Assembly: GCF_000218685.1 (NCBI RefSeq)
Contig: NW_006763293.1
Coordinates: forward strand, 242,720 to 306,719
Source of the DNA: Serpula lacrymans var. lacrymans S7.9
Lineage: Eukaryota; Basidiomycota; Agaricomycetes; Boletales; Serpulaceae
Length of the DNA stretch: 64,000 nt
Direction: 5' to 3'
The notes beneath the pieces are model-generated. The model searched no databases, had not been told where the DNA came from, and worked only from the letters and a program-made list of their open reading frames with translations. The position numbers were made by a program, and so were the translations under genes. Positions 42,428-53,543 of this stretch are shown here, one piece after another. How positions within the stretch are numbered: the first letter of the stretch is position 1; each line of letters opens with the position of its first letter.

Positions 42428-43441
42428 TTACCAGTTGTCACCGCCATTATCGTCATAGCCTCCTCCTCCATAATCGTCTGCGCCATCTTGGAAGCCTGAT
42501 ACAGAAAATCAGACATGCGCCAATAAAATGTCAAAGACGATTGGGCATACCTTGATCGTAGCCTTCTTCCCGCTCATCTTCATTATGATCTTCGAATGCA
42601 TCCATAAGGAGAGCGCCTCCAACGAGTCCAGCGCCACCTAGGAAACAGTAATTAGAGCCAAGGTACGTGTGCTGTAAGCACTCAGCTCAACGGACCTGCT
42701 AATAGAGCAGTCCCCATACCGGGACCAGACTTCTTGGGGGGTGCTGGAGGCTGCTGCTGATAAGTTGGACGGGACTGACCACCTCCAAAGAACCCTGTTT
42801 TATAAATAAACTCGAATCAATATAATCTGATCAATATGAACGCAAGAAACGATGGCGTCACCTCTTTCTTGCTCCTGCGGATAACCACCCATAGGCCCAC
42901 CATACCCACCGGGGTTTCCACGATATTCACCTTGAGGTCCTCCATATCCACCACCGGGAGGCCCTCCGTAGGAAGGCTGATAACCAGTACCGTAGCCTCC
43001 AGGGGGACCACCGCCATACTGCTGTGGAGGCTGGTTCTGCCAACCGCCTTGGTTGTACTCGCCATAAGGCGAGCGATTGAATTCACGGTTAGGAGGGGCA
43101 CCCATGGCAGGTGCGAATTGTTGAGGCGGGGGAGACCTGCTGGGAGCGGTAGCGTAGGGGTGGACCCATGACGATCGGGGAGGATTTTCACGCGTGTTCA
43201 CATAGAACCTTGAGGATCGGAGGCAAGTAAGCACCCAGAACTGACGATTATCACTGAAAACCTACCATGCATTGTAACTACGTTGTGCGGGGATCAGCAG
43301 GAAAATCAGTAAGATCAGTATCCGTCAGTAACAAGTGAAGGCGATAACGTATACGTACTTGGAATCCCACTGGGACGTCCAGCCCGGAGGAAGCTCTCTC
43401 GGATTAGGACCAGAGCCACTGTAAGGAGGAGGTGAAGCCAT
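42428..43441 (-). CDS. WW-domain protein with Gly/Pro/Tyr-rich linker and glycine-zipper segment (Wwm1-like)
   Basis: Model: complement(join(42428..42495,42551..42637,42696..42794,42862..43208,43266..43277,43359..43441)), six exons, 231 aa. The WW domain (about residues 17-47) reads LPPGWTSQWDS, YNAWFYVNT, NPPRSSWVHP: both signature Trp and the final Pro are present. A 12-nt micro-exon encodes its YNA centre. The linker is rich in GG(Y/P)GG repeats. A Gly-rich hydrophobic stretch GMGTALLAGGAGLVGGALL (about residues 170-190) resembles a glycine-zipper membrane hairpin. The tail is acidic and Gly-rich. WW domains bind proline motifs; the partner and process are not known. Confidence 0.85.
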
Positions 43442-43834
43442 GTAGAAGATTTCGTTGGCAGAGAACAAGTTGGGAAGATGGCTTAGATATGGCTTTTATA
43501 CAGCAATACGTTGTGCCAGCACATGATCACGCCTAAGCTTTGCGGACATGTACACTGGTTTGCTGTGGTTTACGCAGCCTTACTAACATCAACGGGCCGG
43601 GACGAAAATGGTACAGCAATGGCTAACTACCATCTGGCAGAACCATGAACAGAATTCTTGTATCCAACGAAACACGATACACTCGAAACCAAGTAAACAG
43701 AACGTTCTTGAATAACAGTCAACTAGTGGAAGGGAAACCTATTTTCTAAACCTATAACGACAGGCTGGCAGGTCCAAGAGGAAACGGAACACTGCAAAAT
43801 GGTTCACAGAAAGGCACTTCTGTGGGGCGGTACG
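43442..43834. other. Intergenic between the HMG and WW genes
   Basis: About 390 bp containing the promoter of the WW gene and the 3' UTR of the HMG gene. Nothing recognised. Confidence 0.4.
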
Positions 43835-44816
43835 CTACGCTTTGACCTTCTTTGCATTGGTCGTCTTCGTTTTCTTAATCGGCGGCGGCGGCAAATCCTC
43901 CTCTGACGAAACATCGTCGTCTTCGTCGTCGTCGTCATCATCATCATCGCCATTCTTTACAGCTGCCTTAATTTCGTCTTCAACTGACGACGACTCGCTT
44001 CCTGATTCCTCAGATGCATCGCTCGATGTCTCGATAATCGGAGCCGACTTGGGAGGAGATTTGGCTTTCTTTTTCTGTTGCTGAAAGTAAGACGATGAAG
44101 AGTGACGGCAGTGATAAAGCTTACAATAACAGCAGCTTTTTTAGTGGGAGCTGGAATATCTGCAACCACAGGTATGTCGCTAGGGACTCCCTGTGCATCA
44201 TAAGCAGCTTTTGCTGACTGATACTTCTCTTTAGCCTTGATGTTCTCAGATGTATATCTCTAACGAAACATGACAAAGTAAGACGTTGTCTATATGAAAC
44301 AATGGCATACTTACTTCTTTCTCTTGTTGAGACATGGACGTCCATCGTCTCCCGATAAGACTCAATAATTCTGATTGGGGTAATTCGGGGTTCTGCTCCT
44401 TCAATTTAGCCCGAACTTCATTTTGGAATAGAATGTACGCAGAAGCGGGTCGCTTTGGAGCATTGGGGTCTTTGGGCTTGGTAACGCGTTTTCTCTTTGT
44501 GCCGTCACCATCATCGTCCCTAGCCTTTCGCTTTCCGATTTTGATTGGAGCGTCGCCCAGGAGCTCCTGTAGAGCTTCTATGGAGTCAGCGTCGAGGGGC
44601 AACTTTGCTACGGTTTGCGCAACAGATTCCACAAAGGTGGCACACTGGCGCATAGACTGGGCAGCCACCGAAAGCCTACTGGCCAACTGCAAAGGGTATT
44701 ATGCATTAGGAGTCGGATACTTGGAGGCAGTAAAATTAAAGTTGGTAAAAATAACCAACCTGTTTTTTTGAGGTGTCGACATCGCTCAAGACGGGTTTCG
44801 CTTCCTTGGGAGCCAT
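43835..44816 (-). CDS. HMG-box chromatin protein with acidic C-terminal tail
   Basis: Model: complement(join(43835..44080,44125..44259,44315..44686,44760..44816)), four exons, 269 aa. A helical N-terminal region (about residues 20-65) precedes a basic stretch KRKRVTKPKDPNAPKRPASA that leads into a single HMG box: AYILFQNEVRAKLKEQNPEL, SELLSLIGRRWTSMSQQEKE, RYTSENIKAKEKYQSAKAAY (about residues 95-170). The PNAPKRP start and the G..W..M...EK core are typical of NHP6/HMGB-type, non-sequence-specific DNA benders. The tail carries a run of Asp/Glu (eight Asp then EDDD) and a final basic patch KKTKTTNAKKVKA. Nuclear; probably nucleosome remodelling or rDNA/Pol II chromatin (inferred). Confidence 0.9.
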
Positions 44817-45529
44817 GGTGTGGTGATGGAGAATAAGGGATGAGGTCGAAGGGGAACGAAGGTCGTGAAAAAACTAAGTTCGAAAGCTTGCTTGGAAAGT
44901 GAAAATTTGTTGACGCGTGTCAGCAAGTATAAGGGTTTGTTTATATTATATAGGGAGCACTACAAACTTTATTAGGTTTGCTACTAATATGTACTAAGAT
45001 AAACACATTTGAAACCCAACTGAGACTGCGACTAGGAAGCAATTAGACGGGTGCTTATTGCACTGTGATTTGTAGTGATGGAAGGGCAAGGATTACACAC
45101 AGTAGGCGTAAATTAAAGCCATTGCATTGCATGTCCAGCGCTGGTTTCGTATCTGATGACAGTAGAGAACCAGTGTTACAGGCGTGAGACGACGGAGACT
45201 ATAGGAAGAGATAAGCTGGGGCGTTATGGGTGGCGCCGAGGAGCCGAGTGCGGTTATCCGAGAGGAGCTGCAAGCGGACTGGGAAGCTGAGTGTGATACT
45301 TATATCTCCGACTGGCCAATGCGCTTTGACCCTGCACACATCACGGAGTCAGACTCACTGTCGGTTGAGCCAGCGACCTGTAAAAACTCATAGCAAAGGT
45401 GATAAAGGCGTGTTGACCGTCTGTGTTTCTCCTGCCTTTTTTCCGGGTCTCGTTTGCACAGAAATAAGCCATAGTGTTGCCAATAACGCTTGAGAGCGCG
45501 AGGGAGAAAAAAAGAACCGCTCGTCGCAT
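44817..45529. other. Divergent intergenic region (HMG and PNUTS-like promoters)
   Basis: About 710 bp. Open frames at 45230-45493 and on the minus strand at 45341-45616 are unsupported. No repeat or RNA gene was seen. Confidence 0.4.
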
Positions 45530-48500
45530 ATGGATTTGTACACGAATGCGCCTACTTGGCTGCAGCAGCATCAGAGCCAGCAGGGCCAGCACGTCCCCGA
45601 TCCCCAGCATGTCCACCTAGAGCCCAGAAACGATGACTGGAAAGACCATCCATCACCCTCCACTCAGCCAACAGGCGCCGGCGCGACCCCATCCACACAA
45701 CCCACCTTGGATCTGAGCGAGTTTGGTTTGGACCTACCCGGTGAGCATTCATCCTTAAGCGCCCATATTCCATGTCAATCCTCATCCCCTCCTTCTCCAG
45801 GTCCTTCGTCCTCATCGTCCTCCATGTCCTCACAGCCTCAGTCCTTTTATAGCCATGCTTTTCCCCACAGCTATTACATGCCCGCTGTCCCAGGTCCTTA
45901 CAATGCCATCGCGTACGGCGCACCCTCGTGGCCAAGCCAGACCCAACCGGTTCCTTTGTCAAGCTACTCCTCTTTGAATGGGGCAACCACAAGCTCTTCT
46001 CAGCCCACCCATTCTCAGCCTACCCAGCAGTCAGCGTCCCCTTCGCAAATGATGATAGAGTATGTGTCTATTTCTTCTTCACTTTCCACGTGCTAATTGT
46101 CCGTCACAGTCCTGCCCTGACTACCATCAATGGCTCCGATGTCCAGTCACAGTATACACAGCAGTCTAATTATTCTTCATCTTCGCAGCAACATCCCCAA
46201 CGTTCCCAATATCAGTATCAGTCGCATATCCAACCCTCTACTTTATCAATAAATCCTTCTTATGTTCATCCTTCTCATTTTTATCAACCCCATCCATCAC
46301 AACACCAACCATCATCTCAACCCCAGGGTACTCTTTCTCCCCATGCATTACATTCTCCTTCTGCCACGATCATGGGTTCCCTTAGTCTTATGTCTTCACT
46401 TTATTCTCCTTCTACGGCATCTACTTCAACGTCTACCTCACAGACCCTTACTCCTCAGGCTCGGAAGGAACTACTCCAAGCTAACGTCAGGCCCCTGTTA
46501 CTTCCCAATTCTTTTACTGGTGCAGGGGCTGTTAGTTCTCTTGTCAACTTCATTGACGATTTTGGTTCGCAAGATGTCGATCCGCAGCTGCGATTGGAGA
46601 TCTTGACAAAAATTAGAGATAATGCAGGTAATCATTACTTTCGAGCATGGTCTGAAAACCCCACCGCAATGGATGTGACGCGAGAATGGCTCAAGGCAGG
46701 TTTCACCGCCAAAAGTGACAGTACTTTAGTCGAGACTGTTATGCCCCTGTTGCACGTAAGCGCACAGTTTTATCTAGTATTGCACCTTTGCTAAGGGAAT
46801 CGTTCATTAGATTATAGACCGGCTGCCTCTCACGATCGAATCATTGAAATCATCTAAGTTAGGCAAGATAATTGTGAAATTGGTTAAGGAACCTCCAGCT
46901 CCGGGTGAGTATACGTTCCATGATATTCAAGTTTCGTCCTTTGCGCATATCGAGTCGGCTTCACACGATGAGAAGTCTGTTCTTGAATCATTTTCTATTA
47001 TTGTCCGTAGTTTAATGAATTGCCCGCTGATTTGCGTATTAAATATTATGTATCCTATTCTATCTATCGATGTCCATGTAGCAATAAAGGACATGGCATC
47101 TAACCTGGAACGAAGATGGCGCCAGTTGCTTCAGGCGCAGGATAATGCCTCGAAACAAGGCGATCCTAAAGTGGCAGAGGGTGAGTCATGTCATTTTAAA
47201 TTCGTCCAAAATCGAGAAATAATAATGTTTATTCAGAGGCCAAAAACAAGAAGAGAAAACCGATAGACCCTCCTACGAAAATCCCACCACCAACGAAAAA
47301 GGTAGCTGTTTCTTATCCTGTTTCGAAGGTGACGGTGGTCAAGAAGGAGGCGAAATCTGCGGTTAAGGACGCCAAGTCAGACTCGTCTTTCTTCTCGGCG
47401 CCAAAGCCAAAACCGAAGTTGCCCAACTTCAAGAAAGCTGCTCTGCCAACCAAGAAGGAACTAGATCTTAATGTTGCACAGCCATCGTCTATTGATCCGT
47501 TCCAGGAGGTTTTGAAGTCGATGGCAAAAGGTCGAAAGGAGTCGCCAGCTACCTCTACGCCACCGCCGACATCTCAAGTTTCAGCAGCTAATGCGACAAG
47601 TTCTCTTATTAAAGTTAAGAGGAAATCTGTCACCTGGGCTCCCGAGGGTCAACTGGAGTCAATTCGACTTATAGAGAGGGCTATCTACGACGATGACCCA
47701 GTAGATGTCAGCTACCTATTCCTGCTTGACATGATCTTGTATTGTAAATTAATGCCGTGTTTCCGACTATTGTTACACAGGGTATTCATACGTCTCATAG
47801 TCTCCGTGACTTGGATCGAGGTGAAGGAGCAGCATTGCATGTTCCCTTGTTCGAAGAACTCATCGACTGGTTTGATCCCATGTGTAAGCAAATAAAGCAT
47901 ATAAAATCAAATGTGTTATTGACGAAATGTCTACCAGCTATTGAAATCCCCGAGGACATCGAATTGCCTCCGAGAGGCTTGCAGAGTGCGGAGAGAGTAA
48001 CTCAGGAAGAGCGAGAGCAAACTGCTTTAGGTGCATTGTATATGTCTGCAGCGCACATACCCGATAGCCCTGGTGAACCTACGATCACCATTGCAGATGA
48101 AGAAGTTGATAAAGAGGTCAAATTGATGACGGTGGGGCAGGACGGTGACAGTACATTTTGGAGTGAGGCTAGTTCCTCTTCGATGGACACTCAGCAAGTT
48201 TCGGTTGCCGATCTCGTAGGTCAGCTTACAGCTGGCGATGTTGATCAGACAATGGCGAGTGCGCCGTATGATGGGCAGAGCTTCCATACATTGGGATTTG
48301 ATTCAAAACTGCTTTCTTCACTTGCTGCTATGCAAACCATTCCTCCCGAACAGATGCAGCAGTTGATGCAACAAGCTCAGACCATGTTTGGCCAGGGCCA
48401 ATCCAACAGCGTACAGCCCCCTTACGGCGGCGCCGAACAAAACTGGAATGCGAATCAATATGCCGATTATGGACAGGATTACGCCGACGACGGCTCACGA

Positions 48501-48739
48501 GATCGACGTTGGGGAGCTGATAGCAGGGGACGAGGGCGTGGCCGTGGCCGCGGCCGCGGTCGAGGTGAAGACGTTGGTTTTAGAAATAATAAAAGAAAAC
48601 CTTGCAGTTTCTTTGCAGCAGGAAGGCGAGCATTAATTACAACAATGTTGAACGTGAGACAAGAAACTGATGAATATTTCGTAATGACAGATGCAAATTT
48701 GGCGATCAGTGCGACTTCAGTCACGAACCTATATATTGA
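45530..48739 (+). CDS. ppn1: PNUTS/Ppn1-like protein phosphatase 1 regulatory subunit
   Basis: Model: join(45530..46059,46110..46755,46811..46904,47082..47180,47237..47706,47781..47883,47938..48625,48691..48739), eight exons, 892 aa. Order of elements: a Ser/Gln/His/Pro-rich N-terminus (1-300); a TFIIS N-terminal (LW)-type helical domain at about 310-430 with LLLPNSFTGAGAVSSLVNFI, REWLKAGF and KLGKIIVKLVKE; a Lys-rich region; a PP1-docking motif KSVTW at about residue 586, in the context RKSVTWAPEG that resembles the docking site of PNUTS; an acidic region; RG repeats at about 844-858; and a C-terminal CCCH finger (C-x7-C-x5-C-x3-H). The finger appears only if a GC-AG intron at 48626-48690 is removed. 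In fission yeast Ppn1 works with Dis2 and Swd22 in 3'-end processing and termination; the same role is inferred here. Confidence 0.82.
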
Positions 48740-49108
48740 TTATCTGGACCATTGTAGCATAAGCAGAGTATTCCTTGACATGAAAAACAGTTTTGAGATC
48801 GTTTTCTAGCCTTTAAGTGGGTACACTAGGACGAGGGACTACGAGGGACAAGGGTATGTTCTCCAAGACATACCCACACCATACGATCGGAGTTCAATTC
48901 CCACCGATAAGATAAAAACGTGGAATTCGGTGTCATAATAGTACAGGTAATTATAAATAACACGTTCATGGACCGCCCTCCTAGTTTTAGATCCAACGCA
49001 GAAAACAATGAGTATGGTACACTTTGTACTGCGAAACAGCTGAGATAATCGCTAACAAAAAGACAAGCAAATCCGACGATAATAAATCAAAACACAGCAA
49101 AGAGGCTT
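48740..49108. other. Convergent intergenic with short repeats and a hairpin
   Basis: About 370 bp between convergent stops. It carries a tandem 10-mer (48831-48850), an 8-bp hairpin (48852-48875) and a weak tRNA B-box-like stretch (GAGTTCAATTC near 48890). See the separate hairpin entry. Confidence 0.45.
48852..48875. repeat. Perfect 8-bp stem-loop downstream of the PNUTS-like gene
   Basis: GGGTATGT at 48852-48859 pairs with ACATACCC at 48868-48875 around an 8-nt loop. Preceded directly by two copies of ACGAGGGAC(T/A) at 48831-48850. It lies 113 bp past the stop and could be part of the 3' UTR or a degenerate tRNA-derived sequence. Confidence 0.6.
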
Positions 49109-52100
49109 CTATCCACCGGCTGTTCGCCCGCGCTTTCGGGTCACTCTTTTATTAGGAGGTTGTTCGGCATTACTCGTGGTGGGTGAGTTGGTATCATTAG
49201 GCTTCCGTTTGAGTGTAGCGTTGCCTATCGATGGCGTAGTGTTGGCCGAGGTCTGGGAGGTGGTGGGTGCAGATGACGTCGAGCTTAGTGGCGGAGGAGC
49301 AGGATTCGACCCCTGCAATTGCGGTTGGCCTTTATTCTTCTGTGGAGTGTCGATAGACAGATGATTATTTTGTGGGGAATCAGTTGAAGGTCTTGGTTGT
49401 GGGATGGATGACGGATTTGCCGACGGCACACCAGAATAGAGTGTTACTGGGGCCGAGTGTACACCGTTGAGACCCTGAAAGCTCTGAAAATTGACTGGTC
49501 CAGCGCCATTAGACATGGCCAACGTTCCAGGCGGCCCTAAATTTTGTGCTTGATTCTCTTTTATACCCACCGCGAATTTCTTTAGCGCATCTATGATTAC
49601 CGATTTTAACATCTTAACTGAAGGACTAGACGCCTCCAAAAACATACCCATTGGTCCTAATTTGGTCTCATTCGAAAACGCAATCAGATCTGTCATCTGA
49701 CCAACACTTTCCGCCAGCTATCGAAGACAAACTCAGCGCTAGCGATTCAAAAAAAGTCATCAGAACTGACCTCTAAACAGCGCATCGTTGCTTGAGGAAT
49801 TCCAAAAGCATTTACTGGTTCTCCAGGTATTGATGCGTGCTCGATCATGACTCGGGGTTCCTCCCACTTCTTGTCTTCTTCTGACGTCGCATTGCCATTT
49901 AAAATTGGCGTTGATTCGTTGCGAGTACGAGGTGTTTTTGGAGACCCGATGACGCGTTGCCCTAGTAATGATTCCAGCGCAATGTATTTGTCATGTAGAT
50001 TGGCGTGAAATTCGAGATTGTCAAACTTCAGCACGTATGGAAGCTGCTGCGATGATTGTTGCGCTGCTCCAGCTGCGAGGTTTGTGGTGGGTACCAGCAA
50101 AACATGAGCTGTCAGCGGGCCTCGCAAAGTGACGGTGTACCCGTTGATATATCTATAGGTCCACACACACACACATTCAACAACAGCATGGTGATGATTA
50201 ACCAGTCTCTCTCTCGCACCATCCAATGACAGTGTCATGGATTTGACACCCGATTGGGTGGTAACCAGAAAAAACCGAGGAAGAATTGGGACTCCAATAT
50301 CTGCCGATTTGATTAGGTCTGCCGCATCAAGTAATAACTGTCCACAAACCAAATGGTCTGGCCTCCGTCTTTTGGTTATCCTTCCACAGTGTCAGCTTCA
50401 TGGCTGCTTTCGGCATGAAATACTCTCTAACTAGGTTTTCCCAGTAAGATAGTTGAAGTTTCTTTGAAATTTTTGGATTAGATTGGAGAATAAAAAGGGG
50501 AAATGAATATTTACATTGGGATTTTCACCAGAAAGCACGCCGCTAAACTGGAGAAGGCGTATCAACCCTTGGCCGAGCCCAATCGGCAAAGTCAATCTAC
50601 TCGAATACGAAATGAGCTTTACTTATATCAGTATATATGAAGCGCAATTTACAAGTTTTGTTGTTGTTGACGAGACGCGGTCGATGGGCCGCCGTCTGAG
50701 GATGCCATAGTTGATGGAGCACTAGAAGAAGGGGTTGCAGCGGGTACTGGGGGAGGTGCTGGTCGAGGCGCTATGGATAATTGCTGCGCTGGATGCGGAG
50801 GCTGGTGAGGAGACTGATGGGGCTGAGGGGCGGGAGGTATCCGTGCTTGGGAGAGATGCCCAGAACCGGGCGTTAATTGGGCTTGAGTGCTTCGTGGCGT
50901 ATGCGACGGCCCTGCTTGTGAAGAGGGTCGTCCTGGGGCCTGAGGCTGAGACTGTGGCCGAGGAGGTTGTGGGATATGATTGACCATATGATCGGACTGG
51001 TGTGGAGAGTGCTGGTGTGGTTGTTGCTGGCGAGGTGGTGGATTGCTATGATGAGGGTTGGGGTGGGGGTTGGGATGTGAGGGAGGGCGTGGGGGGACAT
51101 TCGTTGGAGGGGGCGGAGGCATATTATAATGAGAGTTAAAACTCTCCGTCTGCTGCATGTGCTCGTACTGCTGGGCCGGCGTCGGTTGGAAGTTTGAGCG
51201 GTTGGGTGGATTAGATGAATTTAATGGCGGCCCGTTTATCGATTGCGGAATATCGATCTGTTGACTAGGAGAACCCGAGGAAGGATTGAAAGCGAACTGT
51301 GGACCCCCTTGTTGCATCCGCCCATGTGTTTGAGAGTATGGTGGATTGTGAAAGTTCATGAACATGACGTTGTCCGAATTTAATGGAGCTCTCGGCCCAG
51401 ATCCTTGTGAAGATCCCGATGTAGCCATCGACATTCCTGCGGGATTGAGATTTTGAGGGTGATTTCCGGGACGAGGTGACGAAGATGATAGGGAAGATGT
51501 TTGATGAGGAATAGGATGTTGGAACCCACTCTGCGGTAAGGATAAGGGCGGCTGTCCACCTCCTGATTGAGCTTGTACAAGACCGGATGGCTGAACCAAG
51601 CTCGCCATCAACTGGGCTGAAGAAGTGGAGGTTCGTGTAGGATTTTGAGGCATACCAGGATTCGGCTGTCGGCCAATAGCCATGGGGATATCTGGTGATA
51701 TTGGGCCCTGCATCTGCGGCATCCGCACGCCCATCTGCTGGTGTTGTTGTTGTTGCTGCTGTGCCTGGCGCAAGTGCGCGGGTAAACTTGTCTGCGGGTT
51801 CATGCCCATGCTCAGAGTAGCTACGCCCTGTTGACCGGGATGCATACCGCCTACATGGCCAGCGGTCTGGTTGAGGGACTGAGGATGCGAGGCTACACGA
51901 CGTAGTTGACCGCCATTTCCTTGCTGAATCATGGTACCCGGAAAACCCATAGCATTATGAGGAGATGCGCCCATGTGGGGGGCAGCTGATGTGTTTGGGG
52001 AACCGTTCATCTGAGCATTCTGGGACTGTTGAAAATAGAGCTGTTGCCGCCGTTGTAGACTGAGCTGATACTGAGCAGCAGAGATTTGGGAGTTGTTTGC

Positions 52101-52301
52101 GCTGTTTGGCTGAGGATTTCCGAGCATGGCTGCAGGATTGGAGTTTGAGTTCGGGACGAGGTTCATGCGAGCGGAAGGCTGCTGCTGCTGACCTGGCTGT
52201 TGTTGGTTTTGAAGAAAGTGGGAAGTATTTAGTGGCATTTGGCCAAGAGGAGGCATGCCCTGCTGTTGTCGAATCATGTTGTCACTCTGAGTACGGTTCA
52301 T
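49109..52301 (-). CDS. LIM-domain-binding (LDB/Chip family) transcriptional co-regulator
   Basis: Model: complement(join(49109..49717,49771..50300,50350..50461,50515..50596,50653..52301)), five exons, 993 aa. The first 549 residues are Gln/Pro/Ser/Asn-rich with short poly-Gln runs, typical of fungal adaptor proteins. The conserved LIM_bind domain spans about residues 565-800: LLQFSGVLSGENPNKLQLSYWENLVREYF, then FDIGVPILPRFFLVTTQSGVK, SMTLSLDGARERL, AVVECVCVWTYRYINGYTV and LRGPLTAHVLL. The C-terminal 150 residues are Ser/Thr/Pro-rich with a basic end KRVTRKRGRTAGG. Animal LDB proteins dimerise and bridge enhancer factors; fungal relatives (PtaB, Adn1, Mfg-type) act with LisH partners in development and adhesion. 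That partner role is inferred. Confidence 0.88.
50162..50175. repeat. CA/GT dinucleotide repeat inside the LDB domain
   Basis: A short (GT)n tract on the coding strand encodes CVCV-type residues in the conserved AVVEC...WTYRY segment of the LIM_bind domain. Length change other than by three units would break the reading frame. Confidence 0.6.
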
Positions 52302-52729
52302 CTCTGTCGGTCGCCCTTGCCGATCAAGGTGGCGAGAAAAAGAGAAAACGAGGCCAGGAAGGGACGAAGGCCAAGACAGGGAGGATGTTTGAGGTGCAAG
52401 AAAAGAGTAAGATGGGGGTTAAGATGGGAGAAGGACGTTTGCTGTCGCGGGAGAGGAAGAGATCGAGGAATCGAAAGGTGCGGCGGAGGAGGGTGTGTGG
52501 TGTGAAGCGGTGAAAAAAGAGGGAAAGATGCGAGCAGGACGTTTGCGACGACGATGAAGGATGTTTGTTGACGGGAGGAGGACGGGGACGACGTCGGGAA
52601 CAAGGTGTTAAACGGACCCAAGGTTGTTCAATCTAACAGCCTGCAGCGCGCTCACACGCAGGCTTCCAAACCCACGTGGCTAGGCGGTACCCGTTTACAT
52701 AACTCAAAAATCTCTCTTCTCCTCCACAA
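52302..52729. promoter_or_regulatory. Divergent promoter region of the LDB and IMP3 genes
   Basis: About 430 bp. The LDB-proximal half is purine-rich on the plus strand (AAGGGACGAAGG, GAGGAAGAGA-like runs), equivalent to long pyrimidine tracts on the minus strand near the LDB 5' UTR. Such CT-rich tracts are common near fungal transcription starts. Confidence 0.4.
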
Positions 52730-53543
52730 ATGGTCCGCCAGTTCAAGTTCCACGAAAAGAAACTCCTCAAGAAAGTCGACTTTCTCAACGTATGTCTTTC
52801 GTTATAAAACACAACACACACTCACCAAAAACAGTGGAAACAAGATGCCAACATACGAGAGATTAAAGTCATGCGCCGGTACCACCTCCAAGATCGAGAA
52901 GACTACCACAAGTAATATCATCCTTCCCCTCCCCCAATCTCCTCTCACCACTCCCACAGGTACAACAAACTATGTGGATCTCTGAGGGCTTTCGCTCACA
53001 GAGTCTCCATGCTCCCCCCTCAGGACCCCTTTCGCTCCCGAATGGAAGGCCATCTCCTCTCCAAGCTCTATGATATCGGCATCCTTAACTCGGCTGCAAA
53101 ACTGAGCGACGTAGAAAATAAACTCACCGTCGCCGCTTTCTGTCGACGCCGTCTGGCTGTCTTCATGTGCATGTCCAAAATGGCCGAGTCAGTCAGTGCG
53201 GTGGGTACCATGGGCTGAGCAATCAGGAACTCTAACGCTAAACTTCACCACGCAGGCTGCAAAATTCATCGAACAAGGTCATGTCCGTGTTGGTCCAGAT
53301 ACCATCACAGATCCTGCATATCTTGTCACAAGGTTCGTAACTCGTATACTTTTCTCTTCAACAGTCAGCTCATTCAGCTTTCAGACACATGGAAGACTTT
53401 GTCACATGGGTCGACACGTCCAAACTGAAGAGAACTATCATGGCATACAATGACGAGGTACGTATTGAGTCGGCTGATACTAGATCGTCTACTCACCAAG
53501 CATTTGCAGCTCGACGATTTTGATTTGCTGTGAGCGCCTTCTG
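52730..53543 (+). CDS. IMP3: U3 snoRNP protein Imp3
   Basis: Component of the small-subunit processome that helps U3 snoRNA base-pair with pre-rRNA. Model: join(52730..52789,52835..52911,52960..53200,53256..53332,53385..53457,53520..53543), six exons, 183 aa, the same length as yeast Imp3. Seen: [20 protein letters not shown], then [40 protein letters not shown], and an S4 RNA-binding domain at about residues 105-170 ([40 protein letters not shown]). It ends ELDDFDLL. Every family block is present. Confidence 0.96.

Noticed and set aside
45552..45992. 146-codon minus-strand frame opposite the PNUTS-like first exon
   Set aside because: Shadow of a Ser/Pro-rich coding exon; Arg-rich content is the expected complement.
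48813..48905. Possible tRNA gene (CTCCAAG loop resembling a Trp anticodon loop, GTTCAATTC)
   Set aside because: The T-arm does not pair, the anticodon loop would be 8 or 6 nt, and no 7-bp acceptor stem fits. At most a decayed relic.
53196..53453. Alternative plus-strand frame within IMP3
   Set aside because: It reads through introns; the spliced IMP3 model explains the region completely.
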